From positions 62,001 to 126,000 of the forward strand of contig JACATO010002453.1 of NCBI GenBank assembly GCA_018389105.1: a stretch of DNA of 64,000 bases, given 5' to 3'. This stretch comes from Nautilus pompilius. Taxonomy: Eukaryota > Mollusca > Cephalopoda > Nautilida > Nautilidae. The position numbers and the translations under genes were made by a program. Under the pieces are notes generated by a model that was not told the DNA's origin, ran no database searches, and was given only the letters and a program-made list of their open reading frames with translations. Of the stretch, positions 13,241-23,089 are shown piece after piece. Positions within the stretch are counted from its first letter, which is position 1; each line of letters begins with the position of its first letter.

Positions 13241-13694
13241 GGCTTTTATGGTATTGAATGCACAATGGAGGCTAAGTTAATGGTGTAAAGTGTTCTTTTT
13301 GTTTACTAGCGAAGAACGATGAAGGACGGAAACAACCGAAGTGCCACGAGTGACAGCGAAATTTGAACTGCCTTTTGTGAACGAAATCAATGGAGTCGCA
13401 AGCTACGACGGGGCGCGCGGTCTGCTCGGGGTAAATAAGGGCCCCGCGCCCCTTCGGTGGTGGAAAAAATAAAGAGCGCGGTCGGTTGGTTCTCACCGAA
13501 AGTAAATCTAATAAGATGTGTTTGGGGGGGGGCAGCGCGATAAGAGGAACTCCCCGGGAACTCGAAAACATCCGTTAATTTGTTGCAGACAGCTGTAAAC
13601 CGGAGCCACCCGCCATACAAGCAGAGAGCAGTCGCGGATGATAGAGAAGATGAAAAGGAAAAGAATGAGTAGCAGTTTAACCAGATGACGAAGA
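13241..13694. other. Unassigned sequence, partly GC-rich
   Basis: Includes a CpG-rich stretch at about 13390-13560 with a G8 run. Three overlapping reverse frames cross it, but they disagree with each other and match no family. Confidence 0.4.
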
Positions 13695-13697
13695 GAA

Positions 13698-13718
13698 CCG
13701 TGTGTGTGTGTGTGTGTG

Positions 13719-13749
<31 letters not shown>
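13698..13749. repeat. GT dinucleotide microsatellite
   Basis: GT units with one GGT interruption, ending in GCGCGCGC. The His-Thr reverse frame is a repeat artefact. Confidence 0.9.
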
Positions 13750-13751
<2 letters not shown>

Positions 13752-14498
13752 AAAAATGTCATACCTTCGCTGTAATTCAATCGTAATGGTGATATCAGTA
13801 ACTGACAATCCGTCTTGAACCTGTTTTATCAATAAAGCATCTATAAAATATTATAAATTTACATATACGTTTCCTTCACCACTACCGGCAGTGAACGGTT
13901 CCTATTCCAGATCTTTTCGCTCTTTTGTCCGCAAACTGCTGTAAGATGCTTTACTCCAAACCTGTTTTGCATACTGTTTTTTTAATTTTTTTAAACTTAC
14001 GTATATGAAGAGTTAATCTGAATTGACATTTAATTAAAATTATCTCTAAATTATTTCCGCATGCCTCGTTAATGGGATATGATTCAGTACTGGCGGGATC
14101 GGATTCCCATCGCGGTAGACGGGCTCCAGTCTTCCAGCTTCCAGGGAGTGTACGACGGTGCGGTACTAAAGCAACAAACCTCGCCAAGAGCCCACCTATC
14201 TGTTCCGTGCATCTAAGGGCTGCAGAAAAAACCAAAAACGTCTCTACCGGCTTTTTACAAGACACTTACCCACTCATATTCAACATCAGGTAAATGCCAA
14301 GTGAAAACTGGCCGAGTCTTCACGTTAGGCGTTAAGAATTAAATTTAGATGGACATTTTGTCCGGCACAGAATCCATCTGGAGGACGCTCAGTTCTGCAC
14401 AGAGATCTATGGAATCCTTGGTTTCTTACGATCAACTGCGTCTTTATTAATCTATTAGTTTGTATTACTTCTCCTCTCCCCCCTCCACAGTAAATATA
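13750..14498. other. Unassigned noncoding sequence
   Basis: Nothing recognisable. Two short opposing frames at 13951-14293 have no domain that I know. Confidence 0.4.
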
Positions 14499-15282
14499 CA
14501 CTGAAGGCCAAAGTTATTGCATCAACCGAAATAATGTCCATGGTTGTTTTTGTTTTAACCGTAGCTATACAGCTGTCCCCCGGTATTCGCGGGGGTTACG
14601 TCCCTTGAGCACCCGCGAAGAGTGAAAAAACCGCGAATATTGGACGTGGTCCACATAAATGCCTATAAACGTCAAAATATAACGTAAAATATAATAAAAA
14701 ATATATAAGTAAATACATAATAATAATTTAATTAAAATATAACACTCAGCGAAACACTCGAGATAGCTACACGAGGTAAATGGGATGATGCGGGGCTGCT
14801 GGGCTGCATCTGCCTGAGACAGCGCCTCGTGGGCAGCAGCCAATCAGCAGCGAGGAGAAATGAATGACGCTCTCTGATTGGCTACTTTCAAACCTCCAGC
14901 CAATAGCGTTTATTTTATATTGATATTTTGCCGAATTTACGTTAGTATTTATATTACAAACTTAGTAAATTATATTGTTATTAATAATTTAGCGTTAAAA
15001 AGCGTGAAAAAATATATATTGCCACGAAAAAAGGCATTAAAAAATGGCGGAAGATATTTACGATTCCGCGAATATGCGGGGCCGCGATTACGCTGGGGTC
15101 GACTGTACTACGGTTGGTTACGCCATCGTTTCTAAAGCATCATTTATGTATGTATACTTTCGTTAAATAAACACCCTGTAAAACTTCATCTCCACAAGGA
15201 ATTATTAAATACAGGAGTACACTCTGAGGATCAAAGTATTCTACAGTTGACCGTGTTCATGACTTGGTACATTTTCACACTG
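14499..15282. mobile_element. Tc1-like non-autonomous element (interrupted)
   Basis: The left end starts CACTGAAGGCCAAAGTTATT after a TA (14497-14498). The right end is CACTG (15278-15282) followed by TA. The left-end sequence closely matches the end at 59192, sharing the AATTATTGC/AGTTATTGC and CCGAAAT segments; the sequences before the right ends (TGGTACATTTTCACACTG and TGGTCATTTTTACACTG) also match. That suggests two copies of one family. Removing the insertion at 14570-15105 leaves about 250 bases, near the 282 bases of the 59.2-kb copy. The interior is diverged and shows no transposase. Confidence 0.5.
14570..15105. mobile_element. pogo/Tigger-like non-autonomous transposon (MITE)
   Basis: The ends are CAG...CTG flanked by TA on both sides (14568-14569 and 15106-15107), the target duplication of Tc1/mariner/pogo elements. 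The left end reads CAGCTGTCCCCCGGTATTCG. The right end, reverse-complemented, reads CAGTCGACCCCAGCGTAATC. Both continue into CGCGG-rich, 'TATTCGCGG'-type subterminal sequence like vertebrate Tigger ends. The roughly 536-bp interior is AT-rich with no transposase. It carries a perfect 10-base inverted pair (14838-14847 and 14874-14883) built on CCAAT/ATTGG. Movement would have needed a transposase supplied elsewhere. Confidence 0.75.
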
Positions 15283-15827
15283 TAGCACCATCAAAACGCT
15301 CGATGTCCTCTTTAAAATGCAGTTGGTCAGTACTGATTTCGACGGCCACTCGAATCGTCAACGCGTCCGAAGCGAGTATTTATTTACGGGAAAGTGCGCG
15401 TTTTAATAGACTTGCAGCGCTGATCTTGAAGAAATAGCTATCTCCACGATCAAAGGTCACGTCTATCTGGTTCTCTGTTGTGCGGTCAGGAAATCCCAAA
15501 CCCTTCCTTGCTGCCCGCCTTTCGTACGATACTACGTTGGAAAGGGTTAAAGAATCGGTAGAAACGGAGCCATGCACTGTGGCGCTCGAACGAACCTATG
15601 TCGAAAACCTCAACAACAACAACAAGTATTGTCTCGCTTCCATTCCAAGAAGTGACAGACAATAATTTTTTTTAAAAAGATTTTTTTACATAACATGTCA
15701 AACGATGACAAGAGTCTTCAGCATGGAAGTAAAGAAGTTTTGGTTTTGTGGTATAAACGCTTGGTTCGTCCACATCGCACAGAAGCTGCGCAAGTGTGGA
15801 TCCCTTGTTGGAGTAAAATACCGGCGT

Positions 15828-15832
<5 letters not shown>
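15283..15832. other. Unassigned noncoding sequence
   Basis: No gene or repeat is recognised beyond a short CAA run near 15613 and homopolymer T/A near 15665-15690. Confidence 0.4.
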
Positions 15833-15916
<84 letters not shown>

Positions 15917-16337
15917 AGAGAGAGAGAGAAAAAGAGAGAGATTTCTCTCCATCCTAGAGAAGCTCAAGGAGAGAGGCGATAGGAGCAGCTAGAGCTAATC
16001 GCTAGAGAGAGTACGAGAGCGCAGCTAGAGCTAGCTAGCTCTCGAGAGAGATCAAAGAGCTATCTCAGCGCTCTCTCTCTCTAGCTATCTCTCTTCTCTC
16101 GCGGCGCTCGCTCTCTCTCTCTCTCTCTCTTTCTCTCTCGCTCTCTCCATCTCTCTCGCTCTCTCTTTACTCTCTCTCTCTCGCTCGCTCTCTACTCTAC
16201 TCTACTCTCTCTCTATCTCGGCTCTCTCTCTCTCGCTCTTACTCTCTCCTCTATTCTCCATCTCTCCTTTGACGTCATCTCTCTCTCGCCTCTCTCTCTC
16301 TCGCTCTCGCTCTCTCTTATCTCTGCTCTCTCTCTCA

Positions 16338-16371
<34 letters not shown>

Positions 16372-16380
16372 ATCTCTCCC

Positions 16381-16423
<43 letters not shown>

Positions 16424-16480
16424 GCTCTTCTCTCTCTCCCTTTCTTTTCTTTCCTTTTTTTTTTTTTTCTACTCCCTCTT
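15833..16480. repeat. GA tract followed by CT tract: large inverted low-complexity block
   Basis: GA units dominate 15833-15945. Degenerate GA/AGCT-rich sequence follows to about 16060, then CT units dominate to about 16435, ending in a T-rich run. The two halves are approximately reverse complements, so a very large fold-back is possible. The middle (15945-16060) is irregular, with AGCTAGAGC-like units, and may be degenerate repeat or consensus error. All Arg-Glu and Ser-Leu frames here are artefacts. Confidence 0.9.
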
Positions 16481-18112
16481 TCTTCCTCGCGTTCTCCCCT
16501 CATTCCCACCTCTTATTGGTTCTTTGATGAAATCTGAATTTTGAACGTGTAGGAGAAAACCTAATGAAGGTTTTCATGACTGAGTGGACAGGGACGAATA
16601 TTTTCTGGCTATCTACAACTAGAGGGTCATAATTACAAATAAACTAAAATTCCGGCCCGATCAGCATTCAGAAAAATATGCCTTTAATAGAGAATCGTTA
16701 AAGACTTGAATGAATTACTAGTTGGTAATATTAATAGTATTAATTAGGTTAAGCATCGTATTGCAAATCCAAAGCTACACAGCTCAAGATAAGTTTATCC
16801 AGTTTACACAAAGAAGGAAAAACTCCAAACGATGGAAGCTGGAGATTTCTGTTGAAAAACAAAAGTTCGGTTCTGTTTATTTCAATGCTGCTCTTTTTTT
16901 TAAAAAATAAAAATGGAAACTGCATGTAAAATGAAACGTCATCAATCTTTAGCGTTAATAAGCGATATCGTTTACACGGGGACAAACATCTCAGCTTACC
17001 TACGATAGCAATCCGCGGGGAGAAAAAGAAGCCGAGATTCCACGAAAGTCCCGGATGCGCTTGTGAGTCGCGAGACAGACGAGTAGATTCCGGCCATGCG
17101 GTGATGTAATAGCAGTCGGTACAGGGTCAGAGGCGACTTCCGGGCGGCGTTCGGCAGGTATTTTGCTTTGCATTATCAATGTCAGTTAGCAGCACGTTAA
17201 AACTGCGTAAAGCGCGAGCTGTAAATAAATCTCCGATAGGGTAGCAGAATATAGTGAGCTGCTTGGGTAGGTGAACAAGTCTATCCCATCAAGAAAGATT
17301 TCCGCTAAAAGGAACCGTTACTAATTGAATACAAGGGGGGGGTGTGTATCTCTCCCGCACCCCCGTATCAAGTTTGGCGTTACACCCAAAGATGCGCTGT
17401 AAAAGAGAAGGCAAAAAAATCAAGAATAAAGCTAAACAAAACATTCGAGTTATGGGGCTAATTGAAAGTATAAGTGCAAAGATTTTCTTGGACGTTTATT
17501 TAAGTTATCTCACCTTTAAATAGTCGGTTTTATCCTGTTTCCGATCAGTGCCCTTTCGTCGAATGAAAATTCTTCTTTACTTCGTCTTTTTTTTAATAAT
17601 AAATGACATGAAGAACCAAACCGCCGTCGATTACTTTGGATGGTTGTCTGGCTGCTAACTGAAATCGTTAAATGGTTAACCTAGTCATCTGAGCTGTTCT
17701 TATGTGCTTACCGCGCAAGTAGTCAAATTCAGCTAGGCACTTGGTGTCGAGTCCTACCCTGTAGCGCACGGACTTAGCGTCATCTCGCCGCGCGATTAGC
17801 TCACCGCACCAGCCGGCTTCCACTGCTCCGGTTTTCTAACAAGCACGATTGACTCACTTTGTATCGTGAAGCAAACTAGTTAGTATTCTGAGAGTAGGCA
17901 ACGGTTGAGTAGCAGGTTTTTGGGCGATTCCATTATATGGTAGCGTTAAAGATATCAATTCAGACGGAAAAAGAGCGCAGTGAATTGTTTCTCCAAGGCG
18001 TTCGTATTATTCAAGCTTCACCTGTAGGAACCGTGTAGGATTTCAGACGCCTTTTCAGCCTTTAAATATGCGCTATCCCAAAGATAAATAATAAATCACA
18101 CATCAATTTTCG
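16481..18112. other. Unassigned noncoding sequence with one CpG-rich patch
   Basis: Mostly unique sequence. The interval 17010-17160 is richer in CpG and is annotated separately as a possible promoter. No coding frame of note is present. Confidence 0.4.
17136..17160 (+). promoter_or_regulatory. ETS-like site next to a splice-donor-like sequence
   Basis: ACTTCCGGGCGG (17136-17147) matches the CCGGAA/TTCCGG core typical of TATA-less animal promoters. CAG followed by GTATTT at 17155-17163 matches a splice donor. Together with local CpG richness this could mark a first noncoding exon. No coding sequence is attached. Confidence 0.2.
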
Positions 18113-18350
18113 TATGTTAGTTGGGGCACCCCGAGAGATGTTTCTAGGGCATTTTACAACCTGGAAGAGCCCATCCCTCTCCGGGTTGAGACTCAAGGTG
18201 AATGTCAGCGTCCAGAGGAGGGTAGCTGGACAGCTGATTCGGACTTTTGGCTCTCATCAGGAACACATACCTCCGAACCCACAGGCAATCGAACCCACGA
18301 CACAAGGATTGGCGAACAAACTATCTACCCACTGCGCCACGACGCCATCT
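18113..18350 (-). mobile_element. tRNA-derived SINE-like element, reverse strand
   Basis: On the minus strand the head reads like a tRNA: box A TGGCGCAGTGG (complement of 18329-18339), then box B GGTTCGATTGCC (complement of 18284-18295). These are near-consensus RNA polymerase III internal promoter boxes with proper spacing. The roughly 170-bp body continues towards 18113 and ends near AT-rich sequence (about 18080-18110), which could be the tail. There is no coding capacity. The body does not carry the TTTCCTCCCACATC motif of the 10.6-kb copy, so it is a different SINE family. Confidence 0.7.
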
Positions 18351-18537
18351 AAATAATAAATATTGTCTACCAATTACGAAAAGAATCTTCGTAGCGATCT
18401 TGGATAATCCGCTATACATTCAACTGTTTATTCGATTTCTTGTTTGTTTTAGTTACTAATTTTATAAATAGTAATAATCTGTATACAGATTGTAATATTC
18501 CTGTTTTTGCTATGTTGCAAACGTTGCAAATATACTG

Positions 18538-18567
18538 GAGAGAGAGAGATGATGATGATGTCAGTAC

Positions 18568-18600
<33 letters not shown>

Positions 18601-18615
18601 TGATGATGATGTCAG

Positions 18616-18668
<53 letters not shown>

Positions 18669-18683
18669 TGATGATGATGTCAG

Positions 18684-18733
<50 letters not shown>

Positions 18734-18771
18734 AGAGAGATGATGATGATGTCAGTACAGAGAGAGAGAGA
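18538..18771. repeat. Higher-order GA array with TGATGATGATGTCAGTACA cassette
   Basis: Four copies of a unit made of GATGATGATGATGTCAGTACA followed by GA dinucleotides, with cassettes near 18548, 18599, 18667 and 18739 (spacing about 50-72). The cassette is well conserved while the GA spacer varies in length. The Arg-Glu frame is an artefact. Confidence 0.95.
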
Positions 18772-19413
18772 GCAATTAATAAAACTATAAATAAATTATC
18801 TCCCCTTTGTTTTGCATGTACGGCAGTATTTGGTAAGTTTAAATGGCCGCTGCCAGCAGATCATTATTATCGGGAAAAATGATTTCTTTTAAGTTAAAAA
18901 TATCAATTAAATTTCGGATTTAAACTGGATAAGCTGAAATTTTCTTTGTATTCTGAAAGAAAAGATCTGTAATTTTTGTCTGAAACCGTTTTCGGTAGGT
19001 ATGAACAGTGAAGAAGTGGCTCGTTCGTTCACTGAGGGGACCAAAAGCCTGGTACCGTATTTTGGTTTATTGGACACGTTTGAAGGCTGGTCCAGTCTCG
19101 GGGCGTTGACTGTTTGGCATTCGGCATCTGGGTCGTGTCTTCGGATTATGGAAGACAACCATAACAATAATTTTTAAAAAAAATAAATAAAAACAATAAA
19201 AGAAGAAGGCAGAGTGTGGGCACTCTTGCCACAGTATTTATTCTGGACTTGTTTAAACAATTTCGGTCTGAAACATAATATAACGAGTACAAGTGTAAAA
19301 GATAGAGTTACAAAATTGCTGATGAATTTTGTAAATACACTTGTAGCCTACAACCTTCGAGTGGTAAAAACTAATCTCGTTTTCTCCGGTCGAATTCTTC
19401 ACTTTTTATGCAG
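18772..19413. other. Unassigned noncoding sequence
   Basis: AT-rich, with nothing recognisable. The end of this stretch (19397-19413) forms the pyrimidine tract and AG of the candidate exon that follows. Confidence 0.4.
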
Positions 19414-19554
19414 GAATTTTGAGTCACGTCCAAGAAACTACGTTATCTCTGTCAGCTGTGTCGGAAGACTTTTAATAATGCATTTTCTGATGGCTCGTTT
19501 GATACGGCCGATTCCGACAGAATTTTCTCCGTAGCTAATTTAAAGAACCTTTCG
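19414..19554 (+). CDS. Candidate internal exon (low support)
   Basis: The left border is a good splice-acceptor-like tract (TTCTTCACTTTTTATGCAG ending at 19413). The right border is TTTCG followed by the consensus donor GTAAGT (19555-19560). One frame (codons starting at 19432) reads a Cys-x2-Cys segment, CQLCRKTF, then Asp/Ser/Asn-rich sequence to the donor in phase 0. That frame has a TGA at 19420-19422, so it needs an alternative acceptor at 19423. A second frame is also open from 19415 to a stop near 19532. No paired histidines complete a zinc finger. No family is assigned; chance is possible. Confidence 0.25.
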
Positions 19555-20330
19555 GTAAGTAATTGACTTGTTTCAACTAGAGGATGTGCAGTCTTCATTT
19601 GCGTTTAGCGATGGATTAGCTGAGATTTAGCTGGCCGCGAGTCAGAGACGCGGTCCGGGTATTGACTGCGACGTTCCTGAGCACTTGCCAGTTTTTTTTT
19701 TGGAGGGTGGGGGTAAAAACCCAACTTTCTCCAATCAGGAAAAGACAGACATATTCTTAGCGTCTTATTATTTCATGCCTCATTGAAACTAATTGCCCTT
19801 TCTGACTGATTCCACGCCATTGGTTTTTTAAAAAAAAAAAAATAATGATAGTAATAATAAAAGCTGTGAGAGAAAGGAGGGAAAGTAAAGTAGTGTCACT
19901 TCCTGCAAGTCAGTGGAAAATAATCGGGAATAAAAGTCTGGGATAATTATCCAGATCGCACCATTACAAAACTTCCAATGGTCAAAGCCATTATTGCTTA
20001 GTTGACTTTAGTTACTACAGAGAAGCAGGGTCCCAGATCTCGTCAAAACAGTTTTACAACTATTGCCCGTAATTAATTCAATTGATTTATTATTTTTAAC
20101 TGAAAATAATGTAAAGAATCTGTTGTTTGTTGTTTTCTTCACATCATGAAAAATACAAAAAAAGAAAATCCCCCCCAAAATTAATTATTTCTGAAGGGTC
20201 TACGATTTCTCCATCTTCCGGTCGCTTAAATCTTTAAGACGTCATAGCCAATCTACCATGAAATCCTTTCAGTATTTTAACCCTTAGTGTACCTCGTCGG
20301 TTTTGACCTTACTTATACTTCCTGTTTAAA

Positions 20331-20344
20331 AGCGCCATCTAGTG
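20331..20344 (-). promoter_or_regulatory. CTCF-like motif
   Basis: AGCGCCATCTAGTG is the reverse complement of CACTAGATGGCGCT, very close to the CCACTAGATGGCGC form known for insect CTCF. Sequence match only. Confidence 0.35.
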
Positions 20345-20990
20345 TTTGTGTTGAGCCGGCTGCACACAAACTCTAGTGCGGAAACACGTCACGGGATTAG
20401 AACGATATACCGATGATCTGTCGTTACTAGCATCTTACTGAAGAAGGTTCTGTGTATGGCCGGCCCCGACCCCTAACCTGTGCTGAACAATGCGGATTTG
20501 GAGAGTAGTAGGAGGGATATCAGAAGTTTATCTCTACCACGACCGGTAAGTGTTCAGTTCCCAGCCGGCTTTGTTGCCAGTCTTATCTGAACTGGCAGCT
20601 AACACGGAGTCAAAAACCCGCACGATTGTCTCTGTCTGCCAGATTAGCCCTAACCCGACCACGACGTGTCACCGCCGTCGGGGCGGAATCAGCTCTAAAA
20701 GAAACACCTGTCTTCCTCAGTCGGCCGGCTCCTTTGAAGGCTTCCCGATTACGTTTATCCTGATCATGCCTCTCGCTTTAAGAACGGACAATTGAAAAAA
20801 AGATAAATAAATACGAATTACTTTTAGATTGACTAAATTTTCCTCTCTTTTTTTTGCCTTATCTGTTTATTGATTTCTGGTTAATTAAAGAACATACAGC
20901 GTGGTGCAATATGCTGAAGAAAAGAACGATATTTTCGTCTCTTCGGAAATGAAAGGCTTTTTTTTTTAATTTAAATAATGCATTTTAATA

Positions 20991-21004
20991 AGATGGCGCC
21001 ATCT
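20991..21004. promoter_or_regulatory. 14-bp perfect palindrome AGATGGCGCCATCT
   Basis: Self-complementary over 14 bases. It contains the AAGATGGCG core seen in YY1 sites and the AGATGGCGCC half of CTCF-like motifs on both strands. It may be a regulatory site or chance. Confidence 0.3.
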
Positions 21005-23006
21005 ACTTCCCGTGGCCTTGCGTATCTCATTTGTGCAGAATCAACGTTATGGCTTCGTAACTAAGTGAGGCGAAACAAGGAATAATTTTACAACTTGCTG
21101 GCGACCTATTTAACGACTCCCGTATTTTTCCGAATGGCGATGCCAGACAAAAACTCGCTGTGCACAGCCAAAATGGTCTCCCACTTCCATTTAATAATGT
21201 CACTGGTGGCTTCCAATATGTATGCATGTATGTATAGTTCTTTCACGGGACTTGGGAGAAACAGGGTCGTAAAAATCTATGTTTGCTTTCCATTTAACCG
21301 ATGTGAGCCTCTAGCAGCAGTTCGTGTTGCCGGTGCGTCAGCTGTGAAGTATTCGAACTTTTACGAGTTTCTTTCCGTTTTCCGGGCTGTTTTGCTGATC
21401 ACTCGGCTCATTCCCAGACGCCCCTCGGACTGCAGTTCAACTCCACAGCCATTAGAGACGATGTATCAGTTTTCCAGACTGGCCGACACCAAATAAACAA
21501 ATATGTCTTAAAATCTACCTGTTGTCAAGTTTTCAGAAGGTGTAACCAAAAGGCCGATATTTTACTATAGCGCCAACATAAAATACCTTTGAAGTTAGGT
21601 TACTTAATAGAGCAAGAAAGTCATATTCATATATTTTACTGTTCTGATGAAAAAGGAATACCTACTTATAGGAGTTTACTCATTGATTATAGTATCAGTA
21701 GTTTTTTATGAATGAGAAATACCAGATCCTTTATGCACCATTACAGAAAATTAGCAGATTTATTTTCACCGAAATTTTGCCATTAACGCATCATTCCTAA
21801 CATCAGATCTTCCATCACAAACATGAGTGATTACAATCACAGTTATCTCTTTTTACTCTTGTTAATACAAAAAGAAAAAGTATTGATATCCATTGGTTCG
21901 AAATCTTTAGTAATTTAAAACATTCCTTATTAGCTCATCAGACCTGCCTCCGAACGTTTGCGATCTTTAAGAAATGCACACAACATTCTATAAAACATTA
22001 TAGATACTAGTGAAACTAGATATCTTCTAGAGGACAGGCTGCTGCTTTCTGTTACAGAAAGAAATCCGTACGACTTTATGTAATTTCAGCATTGAACTAA
22101 TGAAAGAATGACAGCTGAGTCTGTACTTTTTCTAGACATTGTGGAAGATTACAAATTGTTTGGTTTGCTACTTTAGAACGTTCTTATTTACAGGGATGAC
22201 GGTGTAAGAAATTTCTTTCAAAAGTAGATTAATCTTGTTTTTTTTCTTCTTTTAAGTAAAGTCATAGATATTTTTTCCATAGTCCATTCACAAATAATGA
22301 TAACCCGAAACTTATAATTTATAGTTTTAGATTTCACCTTATATTGTAATTAATGCATCCTTTGCATAAAGCTAATTATGAAATTATATAAGGTACCTGG
22401 GGAACATAGTTGCTGAAGATCCGCTTTTCGTGCCAGACTGCTGGAGCAAGATGCCTGAAACTTTGAAAACATCAACACAGACTCTTAAGCTACACGCATA
22501 TTGATTTTTTAATTCCCTGCTTGGAATACGGCAAAAATATACTCAATCTTGGAGACTCTATCGGGCCTTATTGTCAGCAAGAGGGTGGGAACAAGGCCCA
22601 GGCTAAATTTTAATGTCTCCTAAATAAATATTCAATATTAAATGAAAAATTGAGGCACACAAATATTTCATCATCATTAGGCAAACAAGACCCACGCTCT
22701 TCACCATCTATACCAGCAGTCAGCTCACATTCGCACATCTTTCCCTCTCTTCATTATATGCTGGACAATACCACGCAACTCGCAACTTTTCGTTTTCACA
22801 CAGATGCTTCTTACCGCTTTTCTAACACTTTTTTACTGTCTTCCGCCTTTTACTCCGATTAACTTCACGCCACCATTATCATCATTTAAAAAAAAGATTT
22901 GGTGGCATTTTGTGCCAGATAATTAAGGCTTTTTCTTCTACTAATTGCTCTTTCCTTTGTGAGTTTTCGAGTACTGAAAAGTTCAGACAGCCAGACTACT
23001 GAGTGG

Positions 23007-23057
23007 CCTGGTTGCTGCAAGACGGTGGTCGTGGATCCTGGTTGCTGCAAGACGGTG
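23007..23057. repeat. 30-bp tandem duplication
   Basis: CCTGGTTGCTGCAAGACGGTG occurs at 23007-23027 and again at 23037-23057, 30 bases apart, with nine bases between. It lies just beyond the C-terminal end of the pogo-like transposase remnant. Confidence 0.9.
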
Positions 23058-23089
23058 TCTGGTTGAGAATTGTTCTTAAAAATATGAGT

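Larger units (their letters stand above)
19561..23004. other. Unassigned noncoding sequence
   Basis: No gene is recognised. Contents: a T-run and A-run (19690, 19830), CTCF-like motifs at 20331-20344 and 20991-21004, a second GTAAGT at about 20547, and AT-rich sequence at 21500-22400. The frame at 21095-21496 has no known domain. Confidence 0.4.

Noticed and set aside
15695..16544. Arg-Glu and Ser-Leu frames
   Set aside because: Artefacts of the GA and CT tracts.
17700..17790. tRNA-like sequence near GGTGTCGAGTCCTACCC
   Set aside because: Only a box B-like core; no box A in either orientation at workable spacing.
20475..20552. Open frame ending at a GTAAGT donor
   Set aside because: Short, with a stop just upstream and no convincing acceptor; weaker than the 19.4-kb candidate.
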